This document shows, in pieces, positions 35,327 through 44,388 of a stretch of DNA of 64,000 nt (position 1 is the stretch's first letter; each line of letters starts with the position of its first letter). Below the pieces are notes generated by a model. The model saw only the letters and a program-made list of their open reading frames with translations, had not been told where the DNA came from and did not search any database. Position numbers and translations under genes: made by a program. Origin of the DNA: an uncultured Bacilli bacterium (GTDB taxonomy: Bacteria; Bacillota_I; Bacilli_A; RF39; UBA660); assembly GCA_944371995.1 (NCBI GenBank), contig CALVYD010000004.1:19081-83080 (forward strand), in the 5' to 3' direction.

Positions 35327-35593
35327 ATGAGTTTTACAGATATACCTGATGATACTTTGGATGATAAAGATTTTGCAGAAATAGGTGATGATAATTATTA
35401 TTTCAATTCTTCTTTAGGCATTTCTGGTATTGATTCTAGTTTGTTAGAAGAATTTCTTGATTTAGATATTCCTCTAGGGGATGAGATATTAGCATCTGAT
35501 AGGGCTTGTGAGATTTTAAATCGTATTTCTCAAAATGACGATGATTCTTTTTTGCCTGATTTTGAAGGTAAGACTATTGGTCCTAAAAAATAA
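35327..35593 (+). CDS. small acidic soluble protein, unknown
   Basis: An 88-residue, strongly acidic protein (MSFTDIPDDTLDDKDFAEIG...) with no recognised motif. AAGGAGG precedes the ATG at 35327. It has its own promoter and terminator, so it is a single-gene unit between the 3D-domain gene and tex. Confidence 0.6.
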   Translation: MSFTDIPDDTLDDKDFAEIGDDNYYFNSSLGISGIDSSLLEEFLDLDIPLGDEILASDRACEILNRISQNDDDSFLPDFEGKTIGPKK

Positions 35594-35618
35594 TAAGGAT
35601 ATTATTCCTTTTTTTTTG
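35594..35618 (+). terminator. intrinsic terminator before tex
   Basis: AAGGA (35595-35599) pairs with TCCTT (35606-35610), followed by about eight T. Confidence 0.65.
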
Positions 35619-35659
35619 CTTTCATGTTAAAATTAGTATGCTAGATGGAGGTATAATTG

Positions 35660-37816
35660 ATGAATGAATTTATTATTAAAGAGATAGCAAATAATTTAAA
35701 TATTACAGATAAACAAGTAGAAGTTGTTTTATCTTTACTTAGTGAAGGAAATACGGTTCCTTTTATTGCGCGTTATAGAAAGGAAGCAACTGGTGCTTTA
35801 GATGAAGAGACGATTCGTTCTATTAATGAAGTATATCTATATCAAGTTAATTTGTTAAAGAGAAAAGAAGATGTTATTCGTTTGATCGATGAGAAGGGTA
35901 TGCTTACTGATGAATTAAAGAATTCTATTATGAATTGTACAAAGTTAGTCGATGTGGAAGATTTATATCGTCCTTATAAAGAAAAGAAAAAAACAAAGGC
36001 TACCGAAGCTATTGCTTTAGGACTTGAACCTTTAGCTAAAATGATGATGAGTTTTCCTACTACGGGTAGTTTAGAAGATATGGCTACTAAATTTGTAAAG
36101 GATAAAGTAAAAACTGTAGAAGAGGCCATTACAGGAGCTAAATATATTATTGCAGAATGGATTAGTGATAATGCTAGTTATCGTAAGTGGATTCGTAGTT
36201 ATTTTTATAAGAATGGTATTATTACTTCTAAAATAAAGAAAAATGCTGAAGACGAAGGTAAAGTATATGAGATGTATTATGATTATAGTGAGCCTGTAAA
36301 ATGGATTAAACCTCATCGTATTTTAGCGCTTAATCGTGGTGAGAAAGAGAAAGTGTTAACAGTTTCTATCGATGTTGATAAAGAGGGTATCCTTGCCTTT
36401 TTAGAGAAGAAAATTATTAAGAATGAGAAATCTTTTGTTGTTAGTAGCATTAAAGAAGCAATAGAAGATGCTTATAAGAGATTGATTGCTCCTTCTATTG
36501 AGCGTGAAGTACGAGCAGAACTTTCTGAAAAAGGAGAAGAAGCGGCGATTGATAACTTTGGAAAGAATTTAGAGGCACTATTACTTACTCCTCCTATGAA
36601 AGAACAAGTAGTTCTTGCTTTTGATCCGGGTTTTGTTAATGGATGTAAGTTGGCTGTCGTTGATAAGAATGGAAAGTATTTAGACTCTACTGTAATTAAA
36701 CCATTTTTAAATAATAATAGTGAAGATAGAATTCGTTTGTCTATGGAAGTTGTTGTAGGACTAATTAAAAGATATCATGTTGATATTATTGCGATTGGTA
36801 ATGGTACGGCATCTAGAGAATCTGAAAAATTTTGTGCAGATATGATTCATAAATATCAGTTAGATTGTAAATATGCCATTGTATCTGAAGCGGGAGCATC
36901 TATTTATAGTGCTTCTCCAGTTGCAGCAGAAGAGTTTCCTGATTTAGCAATTGAAAAACGTAGTGCTGTTAGTATTGGTAGACGTATTCAAGATCCACTT
37001 GCTGAACTTGTAAAGATTCCACCAGAAGGAATTGGTGTTGGACTTTATCAACATGATGTTAGCGAGAAAAAGTTGTCTAGTTCTTTAGATTTTGTCGTTG
37101 AAAAATGTGTTAATAGCGTAGGTGTTAATGTTAATACTGCTTCTAGTTCACTACTTAGTTATGTATCTGGTCTTACTAAGAAGACATGTCAAAAATTAAT
37201 TGAGTATCGTGAAAAAGTAGGAAAGATTGTATCTCGTGATGAGATTCGTAAAAAGAAGTTACTTACTGATAAAACTTACGAACAAGCAATTGGTTTTCTA
37301 CGTATCTTAGATGGTGATAATGCTTTAGATAAGACAGCAATCCATCCAGAAAGCTATGATATTGCGGAGAATTTATTAAAGGACTTAGGTTTTACTATTA
37401 GTGATATAGGTAGTCCTGAATTAATCGATAAGTTAAATAAGATTGATGTTCGTAGTTATCAAGAAAAACTGGGTACTGATCAATATACTTTAGAAGATGT
37501 TATATTGTCTTTAAAGAAACCTAATTTAGATCCTAGAGATGAAATGCCGCAACCACTACTTCGTAGTGATATTTTAGATATTAAAGATTTGACGGTTGGT
37601 ATGAAGTTACAAGGTACTGTTCGTAATGTTGTTGATTTCGGGGCTTTTATTGATATTGGTCTTCATAACGACGGGCTTGCTCATATCTCTAAGCTTACAG
37701 ATAAATATATTAAACATCCTAGCGAAGTAGTTAGTGTTGGAGATATTGTTGATTGTTATGTAGATGATATTAATTTAGAAAAAGGAAAGGTTAGCTTGAG
37801 TTTACTTCCTCGCTAA
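35660..37816 (+). CDS. tex: Tex-family RNA-binding transcription accessory protein
   Basis: Conserved nucleic-acid-binding protein of the Tex/YhgF family. Tex N-domain (NTVPFIARYRKEATGALDEE), YqgF/RNase H-like domain (VLAFDPGFVNGCKLAVVD), helix-hairpin-helix region (VNTASSSLLSYVSGL), and the C-terminal S1 domain (VGMKLQGTVRNVVDFGAFIDIG...). 718 residues, normal. GGAGGT precedes the ATG at 35660. Confidence 0.95.
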   Translation: MNEFIIKEIANNLNITDKQVEVVLSLLSEGNTVPFIARYRKEATGALDEETIRSINEVYLYQVNLLKRKEDVIRLIDEKGMLTDELKNSIMNCTKLVDVEDLYRPYKEKKKTKATEAIALGLEPLAKMMMSFPTTGSLEDMATKFVKDKVKTVEEAITGAKYIIAEWISDNASYRKWIRSYFYKNGIITSKIKKNAEDEGKVYEMYYDYSEPVKWIKPHRILALNRGEKEKVLTVSIDVDKEGILAFLEKKIIKNEKSFVVSSIKEAIEDAYKRLIAPSIEREVRAELSEKGEEAAIDNFGKNLEALLLTPPMKEQVVLAFDPGFVNGCKLAVVDKNGKYLDSTVIKPFLNNNSEDRIRLSMEVVVGLIKRYHVDIIAIGNGTASRESEKFCADMIHKYQLDCKYAIVSEAGASIYSASPVAAEEFPDLAIEKRSAVSIGRRIQDPLAELVKIPPEGIGVGLYQHDVSEKKLSSSLDFVVEKCVNSVGVNVNTASSSLLSYVSGLTKKTCQKLIEYREKVGKIVSRDEIRKKKLLTDKTYEQAIGFLRILDGDNALDKTAIHPESYDIAENLLKDLGFTISDIGSPELIDKLNKIDVRSYQEKLGTDQYTLEDVILSLKKPNLDPRDEMPQPLLRSDILDIKDLTVGMKLQGTVRNVVDFGAFIDIGLHNDGLAHISKLTDKYIKHPSEVVSVGDIVDCYVDDINLEKGKVSLSLLPR

Positions 37817-37852
37817 TCTTTTTTATGTTATACTTTTTGTAGGTGTGGAATT

Positions 37853-39013
37853 ATGAATGCTAAAAAATTTGAGAAAAAATTGAGTCATTATTATGAACAA
37901 GGATTAGTTTATCCAGGCTTTATTCACTGGGTCTATTCTCATGATAAAAAGAGTCTTTTTCATGATCAAAGTCTTGTTTCTTTGTTACAAGAGCATTATA
38001 AAGAGATTGTATCTAAGTGTTTACCAAGTAATCGTTTTTTACTTGTATCTGAGCTAAGTCGGAAAGATGATATGAATAGTTTTACTAAGGAACAGATTCC
38101 TTTTTTATTATCTTTTGTTGATAGTGAATATTCTTTTTTTGACTTTGATGATTTATGCCCTGATTTGAAGATTAAAGATTATATTAATACACATTTTACT
38201 AGTCTTATTTCTAATATTCCTAATGTATGTTTTTATTCTATGGCTGTTAAAAATGGTGATGTTGATGATAAAAATAGAGAAGCTTTAAATCAATTTTTAA
38301 CTAAAAATAAAAGAGAATATGTTGAGTTTTTATTAGGAAATAAACTTCCTAAAGATGCTAAAAATTATGATGATGTTATCGATGTTACTTTAAAATTAGT
38401 GGATGAAGTTTTGGAACATGAGAATCTTTCTTACACGGATATTAAAAGACTTAATAGTGGAGGGTATTCTGATGTTATTCTTATCGGTAGTAAAGTGTTA
38501 AAGGTTGGTAAGGAAAGAGGTACTTATTATGTTCCTAATAATGAATATTTATTAAAACCATATATTCGTGTTAATTTGGAAGATATTTCTGATGTTCCTG
38601 GTACTATTGAAGTAGTGGAAAAGGTTAATACTGATGTTTCTGATATTGATTTATATTCTTTTTATAAAGAACTTAGAAAAAAGGGAATTGTATGTATGGA
38701 TATTAAGTCAATTAATTTAGGAATTCTTCTTAAAGATAATACGTTTCATTGGAATAAACAGCTGGGTAGGGATGTATCTGTTAGAGGTTTAATTGGTGAT
38801 GATAATTTTTCCCCTCTTTCAAAAGGAAGCCCTGTTATTTTAGATTCTGATCATATTTATTCTGAGAGAATGTTTAATTTTTTATCTAAAAGAAAAGAAA
38901 ATAATTTTAAAAGTTTACCTGGTTATCAATATGAACAAAGATATCAAAAAGAGTTAGCTGATATGCTTAATGATGAGAAAAGTAATGTTGTTGATGGTAA
39001 GAGGATAAAATAG
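37853..39013 (+). CDS. protein kinase-like protein of unknown family, copy 1
   Basis: A 386-residue soluble protein. The N-terminal ~190 residues are helical. The C-terminal half has kinase-like features: a Gly-rich loop SGGYSDV (202-208) followed by VLKVGK with Lys217, CMDIKSINLG (Asp283, Lys285, Asn288; the D-x-K-x-x-N pattern), and VILDSDH (Asp331, Asp333) in place of DFG. Spacing fits a compact kinase fold. A paralogue lies at 39463-40560. Whether it phosphorylates protein, a small molecule or nothing cannot be told from sequence. Confidence 0.55.
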   Translation: MNAKKFEKKLSHYYEQGLVYPGFIHWVYSHDKKSLFHDQSLVSLLQEHYKEIVSKCLPSNRFLLVSELSRKDDMNSFTKEQIPFLLSFVDSEYSFFDFDDLCPDLKIKDYINTHFTSLISNIPNVCFYSMAVKNGDVDDKNREALNQFLTKNKREYVEFLLGNKLPKDAKNYDDVIDVTLKLVDEVLEHENLSYTDIKRLNSGGYSDVILIGSKVLKVGKERGTYYVPNNEYLLKPYIRVNLEDISDVPGTIEVVEKVNTDVSDIDLYSFYKELRKKGIVCMDIKSINLGILLKDNTFHWNKQLGRDVSVRGLIGDDNFSPLSKGSPVILDSDHIYSERMFNFLSKRKENNFKSLPGYQYEQRYQKELADMLNDEKSNVVDGKRIK

Positions 39014-39049
39014 TTTTCTTTCTTTTTTTTGTTAATAAGGAATCTGCTT

Positions 39050-39291
39050 TTCAATAGGTCTTATTGTTTTCGTCTTAGAATATAAAGCTAAGATATATGG
39101 AAAAAGATATATCAAAATAGATAGTTATTATCTAAGCAGTCAGGAGTGTAACAGGTGTGGATATAAGAATGAGAAGGTAAAAGAATTAAGTGTTAGAAGT
39201 TGGATATGTCCAAAATGTGAAAGTTATCATGAATGTCGGTTATAATATTATGTTTGAAGGATGAAAGAAGTATATGATGGAGTTAAAGTAG
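39050..39291 (+). pseudogene. remnant of an IS200/IS605-family TnpB gene
   Basis: From about 39050 the sequence reads as the C-terminal part of TnpB: LEYKAKIYGKRYIKIDSYYL, then SSQECNRCGYKNEKVKELS and WICPKCESYHECR, the zinc ribbon just before the last catalytic Asp. A stop at 39243-39245 and a frameshift follow; the expected HxRDxNAS block is missing, but YNIMFEG and KKYMMELK resume in another frame up to 39291. The 5' two-thirds of the gene are gone. It lies between the two kinase-like paralogues. Confidence 0.8.
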
Positions 39292-39370
39292 ATAAGAAAG
39301 AAACAAAAGAAAACTACGGTAGCGACTACCTTCTGTTAAGCAATCACGAAGTAAGTTTACTTAATTCTTT
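39292..39370 (+). mobile_element. probable right end of the IS200/IS605 remnant
   Basis: Downstream of the tnpB remnant are two hairpins: GGTAG/CTACC (39318-39330) and AAGTAA/TTACTT (39349-39362), with the CAATCACGAAG stretch that I associate with ends of such elements. In intact elements this segment carries the guide-RNA scaffold and the transposase-recognised hairpin. The exact end is not determined. Confidence 0.55.
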
Positions 39371-39462
39371 TGTTCTGATATTATATTAGTAATTCCTTTT
39401 TATAGGATAATTTGTAAGAATTATTTTACAAGAGTTTTTATTGCAAATTAGAAGGTGAGATT

Positions 39463-40560
39463 ATGGAGAAAGAGGAACTTATTAATATTATTTCTTATAG
39501 TGTACAACATCATGAGATTGCTCCAGGTTTTTTTGATTATTTATATGAAGAAGTTAAAGATTCTATTATATTAACAGAAATAATTAAAGAAAAATTTGAT
39601 TTTATACTTTCTGCTTTTCCTAATAATTCTTTTTTTTCATTGGTTTTGGAAGAATTATCATGTTATGATGATATGCATTCTCATATTGTTAAGAATATTC
39701 CTATCGTATTAAAATATTTTCATGGAGATTTAGATAATCTTTCTACTTTTTCTATACAAGAATATGTGAATTCTCATTTTTCTGAATTAGTATCCTATAT
39801 TCCTAAAGACACTTTTTTTGCTATGGCTATTTCTGATTATTATGTGCAAGAAAAGAATAGGAATCTATTAAATCAGTATTTAATGGATTATAAAAAGGAT
39901 TATGTTTCTTTTTTACTTGGGAAAAAGTTATCTTTATCTTATTCTGATACACAACTTGATACTCTTATGGATGTTTTAGTTATGTTAGTAGATGAACTTT
40001 TGAAACATGAAGAACTTTCTTATGTTGATATAAAATTGCTTTCTGCAGGGTCTTTTTCTGATGTTATAGAAATAGGAAGTAAAGTAGTAAAAGTTGGTGA
40101 TGAACGATATACCTATTTTATGCCTAATAGTCCTTATTTTTTGGCACCATTAATTAGGGTTAATTTAGAAGATATTTCTTTTCTTAAAGGAACAATTGAA
40201 GTTGTTGAAAAAGTGGATACAGATATTCATATTTCTGAGTCTGAATTATACGAGTTATATAGGCTGATTCGTTTGGATAAGCAGATATGGTTAGATGTAA
40301 AAAAAGAAAATGTAGGTAGACTTTTATGTGATAATACGATTCATTATAAAAAGACACTTTATCCTGATTCTATTACTCGTGGCCTTCTGGGAGAAAATAC
40401 CACGGTTTTAAAAAAAGGAGATTATGTGGTTTGTGATTTAGACCATTTAGTGTTTGAAGAAGTTTTTCAGAATGATTTTGGTTTGCGACAAAATTTCTAT
40501 CTTTCTAATGCTTATGATTTTGAAGAAAAATATCAAAAGTCTAAAATAAAAAATGATTAA
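39463..40560 (+). CDS. protein kinase-like protein of unknown family, copy 2
   Basis: A 365-residue paralogue of 37853-39013 sharing the same layout: a helical N-terminal half with FLLGKKLS, then LSAGSFSDVIEIGSKVVKVG (loop and Lys), IWLDVKKENVG (D-x-K-x-x-N), and VVCDLDH. The conserved catalytic-like residues in both copies argue for a real active site. GAAGGTGAG precedes the ATG. Its stop overlaps by four bases the end of the converging regulator gene. Confidence 0.55.
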   Translation: MEKEELINIISYSVQHHEIAPGFFDYLYEEVKDSIILTEIIKEKFDFILSAFPNNSFFSLVLEELSCYDDMHSHIVKNIPIVLKYFHGDLDNLSTFSIQEYVNSHFSELVSYIPKDTFFAMAISDYYVQEKNRNLLNQYLMDYKKDYVSFLLGKKLSLSYSDTQLDTLMDVLVMLVDELLKHEELSYVDIKLLSAGSFSDVIEIGSKVVKVGDERYTYFMPNSPYFLAPLIRVNLEDISFLKGTIEVVEKVDTDIHISESELYELYRLIRLDKQIWLDVKKENVGRLLCDNTIHYKKTLYPDSITRGLLGENTTVLKKGDYVVCDLDHLVFEEVFQNDFGLRQNFYLSNAYDFEEKYQKSKIKND

Positions 40561-41183
40561 ACATTAATTTTAATTGTTTTTTCATGTTTTTCTATCAGAC
40601 CTTTTTCTTCCATTCTTTTTAATTCTCTCATTAAATTTGATCTATCTACAAATAAATATTCTGCAATGGCTTTGTAGGATGTGGTTACTTTAAATATATG
40701 ATTGTCATTCATTCTCTGTTTTAAGAAAAATAATAATTTTTCTTCTACACTACGTTTGGATAATAGTTCTATTTTCTCATTTTGTTGTTTGTTATCTACT
40801 ATTAATAAGTCGAATAATGTCATGACTAAATTGTTATGAAATGAACAGTTGATATTACAATTTTTTAATATGTTATAATAATCAATAAAAATTACTTCTG
40901 TTTCTTTATTACTGATAATGTAAATGTCATCTTCCGTATCTTGAAAAAATAAATTTGAAAATATGTCATTTTCTTTTAACTCTCTCATTATAGTTACATT
41001 TCCTTCACTATCATTTTTAACAATATTAGCTTTTCCATAGGTTATAAAACCTATGTTTTTTTTTGTTGGAAAAGAACTTAATATAGTTTCTTTATTGTAA
41101 AATATTTTACGTTTGACATTGACACAGTTTGACAAATTCTTCTTAAATTCTGTTATTCTTGTTTCTTCTAGTGTTTTTGTCAT
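40557..41183 (-). CDS. Crp/Fnr-family transcriptional regulator
   Basis: A 208-residue protein: an N-terminal cyclic-nucleotide-binding-like beta barrel (about 15-110; GFITYGKANIVKND, VTIMRELKENDIFSNLFF), dimer helix, and C-terminal winged HTH (VTTSYKAIAEYLFVDRSNLMRELKRMEEKGLIEK). It lacks the N-terminal Cys cluster of Fnr, so the signal is not clearly an Fe-S type. GAGGTGAT precedes the ATG at 41183; an upstream GTG lies inside that ribosome site. It is divergent from nrdD-nrdG, with a palindrome between that is its likely operator. Confidence 0.88.
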   Translation of the reverse strand: MTKTLEETRITEFKKNLSNCVNVKRKIFYNKETILSSFPTKKNIGFITYGKANIVKNDSEGNVTIMRELKENDIFSNLFFQDTEDDIYIISNKETEVIFIDYYNILKNCNINCSFHNNLVMTLFDLLIVDNKQQNEKIELLSKRSVEEKLLFFLKQRMNDNHIFKVTTSYKAIAEYLFVDRSNLMRELKRMEEKGLIEKHEKTIKINV

Positions 41184-41225
41184 ATTTATCACCTCAATAT
41201 TTTTAATTTTAACAAAATTTATTTA

Positions 41226-41243
41226 TTGTTGCAAATGCAACAA
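41226..41243. promoter_or_regulatory. Crp/Fnr-type operator, perfect palindrome
   Basis: TTGTTGCA-AA-TGCAACAA is a perfect 8+8 palindrome in the gap between the regulator and nrdD. A -10 TAGAAT lies at 41265-41270 with no recognisable -35. If transcription starts near 41276, the palindrome is centred at about -41.5, the position used by class II CRP/FNR activators. It may also control the regulator itself. Confidence 0.75.
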
Positions 41244-41301
41244 ATGTTTTTTCTTTTTGTAGAGTAGAATGGAATCTATAGAATAGGGAGATAGTATATA
41301 T

Positions 41302-43434
41302 ATGACGAAAGATATTATGATTGTAAAAAGAAATGGTAATTTAGAAAAATTTGATCCAGAACGAGTAAAAAAAGCAGTTGTTGCTAGTGCTGAGAGAGTT
41401 ATGGTTGATTTGACCGAGGATGCTTTAGAACAAATTGTTTCTAAAGTAAGGGAATTTTTAAGTACTCAGACTAGTAATCCTACGGTAGAACAAGTTCATA
41501 GCTGTTGTGAAGCGGCTTTAGAACAAATTAATCCTTTAGTTGCGAAAAGTTATAGAGAATATCGTGATTATAAAAAAGAAATTGTTCATATTTTAGATAA
41601 AGTGTATAAGAAAGCACAAGTTATTACTTATATTGGTGATAAAGAATGTTCAAATATGGATAGTGCTTTAGTTACTACACAGAGATGTCTAATTTATAAT
41701 AGTTTAAATAAAGAACTTTATAAAAAATTTTTTTTGACAGCTAATGAAATAGAAGCTTGTAAAGATGGATATATTTATATTCATGATATGGCTTTTCGAA
41801 GAGATACTATGAATTGTTGTTTGTTTGATATGGCCAATGTTTTAAAAGATGGTTTTGAGATGAGTAATCTTTGGTATACTGAACCGAAAACATTACAGAC
41901 AGCTTTTAATGTTCTAGGAGATGTTATTATTAATACTACAGCCATGCAGTATGGTGGTTTTACGGTTCCAGAAGTTGATACTGTGTTAAAAAAATATGCT
42001 AAGAAAAGTTATGATATGTATTATCAGGAGTATTTAGATATTAAGGGTGAAGAGTATAGAGAAGAAGCAGAGGAGTATGCTTGGAAGAAAACTATACGTG
42101 AGTGTGAGCAAGGTTATCAAGGTGTTGAGTATAAACTTAATACTGTTAGTTCTAGTAGAGGTGACTATCCTTTTGTGACATTTACTTTTGGTGTAGATAC
42201 TGATAAGTACGCAGTAATGATTACAAAAACTATGTTGGATGTACATCGTAAAGGTCAAGGAAAGAAAGGATTTAGACGTCCTACATTATTTCCTAAACTT
42301 GTATTTTTGTATGATAAAAAAGTTCATGGAGAAGGTGGATGTCTTCGTGATAGTTTTCTTACAGCTATTAAATGTAGTGAAAAAACAATGTACCCGGATT
42401 ATTTGTCTTTAAGTGGAGAGGGATATGTTCCAGAAATGTATAAAAAGTATGGTAGAATTGTGTCTCCCATGGGATGCAGAGCATTTTTGTCACCATGGTA
42501 TGAGCATGGCGGAATGGAGCCAGTAGATAAAAATGATAAACCGGTTTTTATTGGTAGATTTAATATCGGGGCGGTTTCACTACATCTACCTATGATTTTG
42601 GCAAAGGCTCGTGAAGAACAAAAAGATTTTTATGAAGTATTAGATTATTATTTAGAAATGATTCGCCATATTCATCTTAGAACTTATAGGTATCTTGCAA
42701 AACGTAAAGCATCTACGAATCCACTTGCATATTGTCAAGGTGGTTTTTATGGAGGACATTTAAAACCAGAGGAAGCAATTGAGCCTGTATTAAAATCTTC
42801 TACTGCATCTTTTGGCATTACGGCTTTAAATGAGTTACAAGTTTTATATAATGGGAAAAGTATTGTAGAGGATGGACAATTTGCACTTGATGTTATGAAA
42901 TATATCAATAAGAAAATAACAGAGTTTAAGAATGAAGATCATATTTTATATGCAATTTATGGAACACCAGCTGAGAATTTGTGTGGCTTACAAATTAAAC
43001 AGTTTCGTAAGAAATATGGAATTATTCCTGGCGTTAGTTCTCGTGAATATGTCTCTAATAGTTTTCATTGTGGTGTCTGGGAAGATATTACAGGAATCGA
43101 GAAGCAAGATTTAGAAGAGAGATTCTGGGATTTATTTCGAGGTGGACGTATTCAATATGTTCGTTATAATTTAAGTTATAATACAAAAGCTATGGTTACT
43201 TATGTAGAAAGAGCTATGGAAAAGGGTTTTTATGAGGGTGTTAATTTGTCTTTATCTTATTGTAACCATTGTGGACATGAAGAATTAGATATGGATGTGT
43301 GTCCAAAATGTGGTAGTACGGATCTTACTAAAATTGAGAGAATGAACGGCTATTTGTCTTATTCAAGAGTTCATGGAGATACGATGCTTAATAATGCTAA
43401 AATGGTGGAAATTTCTGAAAGGAAGTCTATGTAA
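41302..43434 (+). CDS. nrdD: anaerobic (class III) ribonucleoside-triphosphate reductase, first copy
   Basis: Makes deoxynucleotides without oxygen by glycyl-radical chemistry. The 710-residue product starts with an ATP-cone (VKRNGNLEKFDPERVKKAVV), then the catalytic barrel (YIHDMAFRRDTMNCC, TPAENLCGLQIKQFRKKYGI). A zinc site (CNHCG...CPKCG) and the glycyl-radical loop RMNGYLSYSRVHGDTMLN end the chain. The glycine domain is contiguous here, unlike the second copy. Stop and nrdG start overlap by one base. Likely activated by the divergent regulator. Confidence 0.93.
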   Translation: MTKDIMIVKRNGNLEKFDPERVKKAVVASAERVMVDLTEDALEQIVSKVREFLSTQTSNPTVEQVHSCCEAALEQINPLVAKSYREYRDYKKEIVHILDKVYKKAQVITYIGDKECSNMDSALVTTQRCLIYNSLNKELYKKFFLTANEIEACKDGYIYIHDMAFRRDTMNCCLFDMANVLKDGFEMSNLWYTEPKTLQTAFNVLGDVIINTTAMQYGGFTVPEVDTVLKKYAKKSYDMYYQEYLDIKGEEYREEAEEYAWKKTIRECEQGYQGVEYKLNTVSSSRGDYPFVTFTFGVDTDKYAVMITKTMLDVHRKGQGKKGFRRPTLFPKLVFLYDKKVHGEGGCLRDSFLTAIKCSEKTMYPDYLSLSGEGYVPEMYKKYGRIVSPMGCRAFLSPWYEHGGMEPVDKNDKPVFIGRFNIGAVSLHLPMILAKAREEQKDFYEVLDYYLEMIRHIHLRTYRYLAKRKASTNPLAYCQGGFYGGHLKPEEAIEPVLKSSTASFGITALNELQVLYNGKSIVEDGQFALDVMKYINKKITEFKNEDHILYAIYGTPAENLCGLQIKQFRKKYGIIPGVSSREYVSNSFHCGVWEDITGIEKQDLEERFWDLFRGGRIQYVRYNLSYNTKAMVTYVERAMEKGFYEGVNLSLSYCNHCGHEELDMDVCPKCGSTDLTKIERMNGYLSYSRVHGDTMLNNAKMVEISERKSM

Positions 43435-43973
43435 TGAAGTATCATAATATTACAAAAGCGGATATGCTTAACGGGGAAGGGCTTCGTGTGGTACTCTGGG
43501 TTTCTGGTTGTTCTCACCATTGTCCTGGCTGTCAGAATGCAATTACCTGGGATCAAACAGAAGGGTTAGAGTTTGATAATACTGCTAAAGAAGAAATTTT
43601 TGCTGAACTTGAAAAGGACTGGTGTAGTGGTCTTACACTATCTGGAGGTGATCCTTTATTTTATGGTAATCGATGTGATATTTCTAGTTTGGTTGTTGAA
43701 GTCAAAGAGAAATTTCCTAATAAAACAATATGGCTTTATACAGGGTATACCTGGGAAGAATTATTAGAACAGGTAACGTCTGATAATAATTTAGATACAA
43801 TTTTGAAACATATTGATGTATTATTAGATGGAAGGTTTGTTTTGAAACTTGCTAGTTTAAAAATACATTATGTAGGAAGTAGTAATCAAAAAATTATTGA
43901 CGTTCCGAAAAGTTTAGCTAATCAAGAAAAAATATTATATATTGATAATAGTGAGGTTTTAGAAAGTGAATAG
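43434..43973 (+). CDS. nrdG: anaerobic ribonucleotide reductase activating enzyme, first copy
   Basis: Radical-SAM activase that forms the glycyl radical on NrdD. 179 residues with the CxxxCxxC cluster motif (SGCSHHCPGCQN), the preceding MLNGEGLRVVLWVSGC, and LTLSGGDPLFYGN. Coupled to nrdD by a one-base overlap, so it presumably serves that enzyme. Confidence 0.94.
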   Translation: MKYHNITKADMLNGEGLRVVLWVSGCSHHCPGCQNAITWDQTEGLEFDNTAKEEIFAELEKDWCSGLTLSGGDPLFYGNRCDISSLVVEVKEKFPNKTIWLYTGYTWEELLEQVTSDNNLDTILKHIDVLLDGRFVLKLASLKIHYVGSSNQKIIDVPKSLANQEKILYIDNSEVLESE

Positions 43974-44241
43974 TATAGTAAATAAATTAAATAATGGTTA
44001 TACTTTGTATTTTTCTTATGATAGAGATGAAAATGCTAGAGCTGGTTATTTAAAGAAAACTGATTATGGTATGATACCTAGTGCTTTGACAGGTGAGGCA
44101 GAATTTCCATATGTTTTAGATTTGGTAAAGCAGGGTCGTACTTTGCAACTTTGTCTTAGTGATGTTGGCTTTATGTTTACTGCTATGCTTGGCAATGCGA
44201 TATTAGAGGGACCTTATGGAGAAGAAGAGTGCCTTGATTAA
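43966..44241 (+). CDS. small unknown protein downstream of nrdG
   Basis: A 91-residue protein starting with GTG at 43966 inside the end of nrdG (GTGAGG about ten bases upstream). It reads MNSIVNKLNNGYTLYFSYDRD... and contains a GYTLYFSYDRDENARAGYLKK block; no known motif. It belongs to the nrdD-nrdG-dut transcription unit. The reading frame continues after its TAA for 48 more codons (44242-44388). Confidence 0.5.
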   Translation: MNSIVNKLNNGYTLYFSYDRDENARAGYLKKTDYGMIPSALTGEAEFPYVLDLVKQGRTLQLCLSDVGFMFTAMLGNAILEGPYGEEECLD

Positions 44242-44268
44242 ACAATTGTTGTCAGTGATTCAAATATT

Positions 44269-44388
44269 ATGTTAGTTTTAGAAAATAGAGAACATGTTAG
44301 TTATCAGAAGGCTTACCGATTGTATGGTAGTGATAAATATCGTGTTTATACAAAGAAATTTTTGGAGGGAAGTAAGTATGAGAAATAG
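44269..44388 (+). CDS. possible 39-residue small protein before dut
   Basis: Starts MLVLENREHVSYQKAYRLYG and ends GSKYEK, overlapping the dut start by 11 bases. It is in the same frame as the preceding gene, so it may be a detached C-terminus rather than a gene. No clear ribosome site precedes its ATG. Translation through it would couple to dut. Confidence 0.35.
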   Translation: MLVLENREHVSYQKAYRLYGSDKYRVYTKKFLEGSKYEK

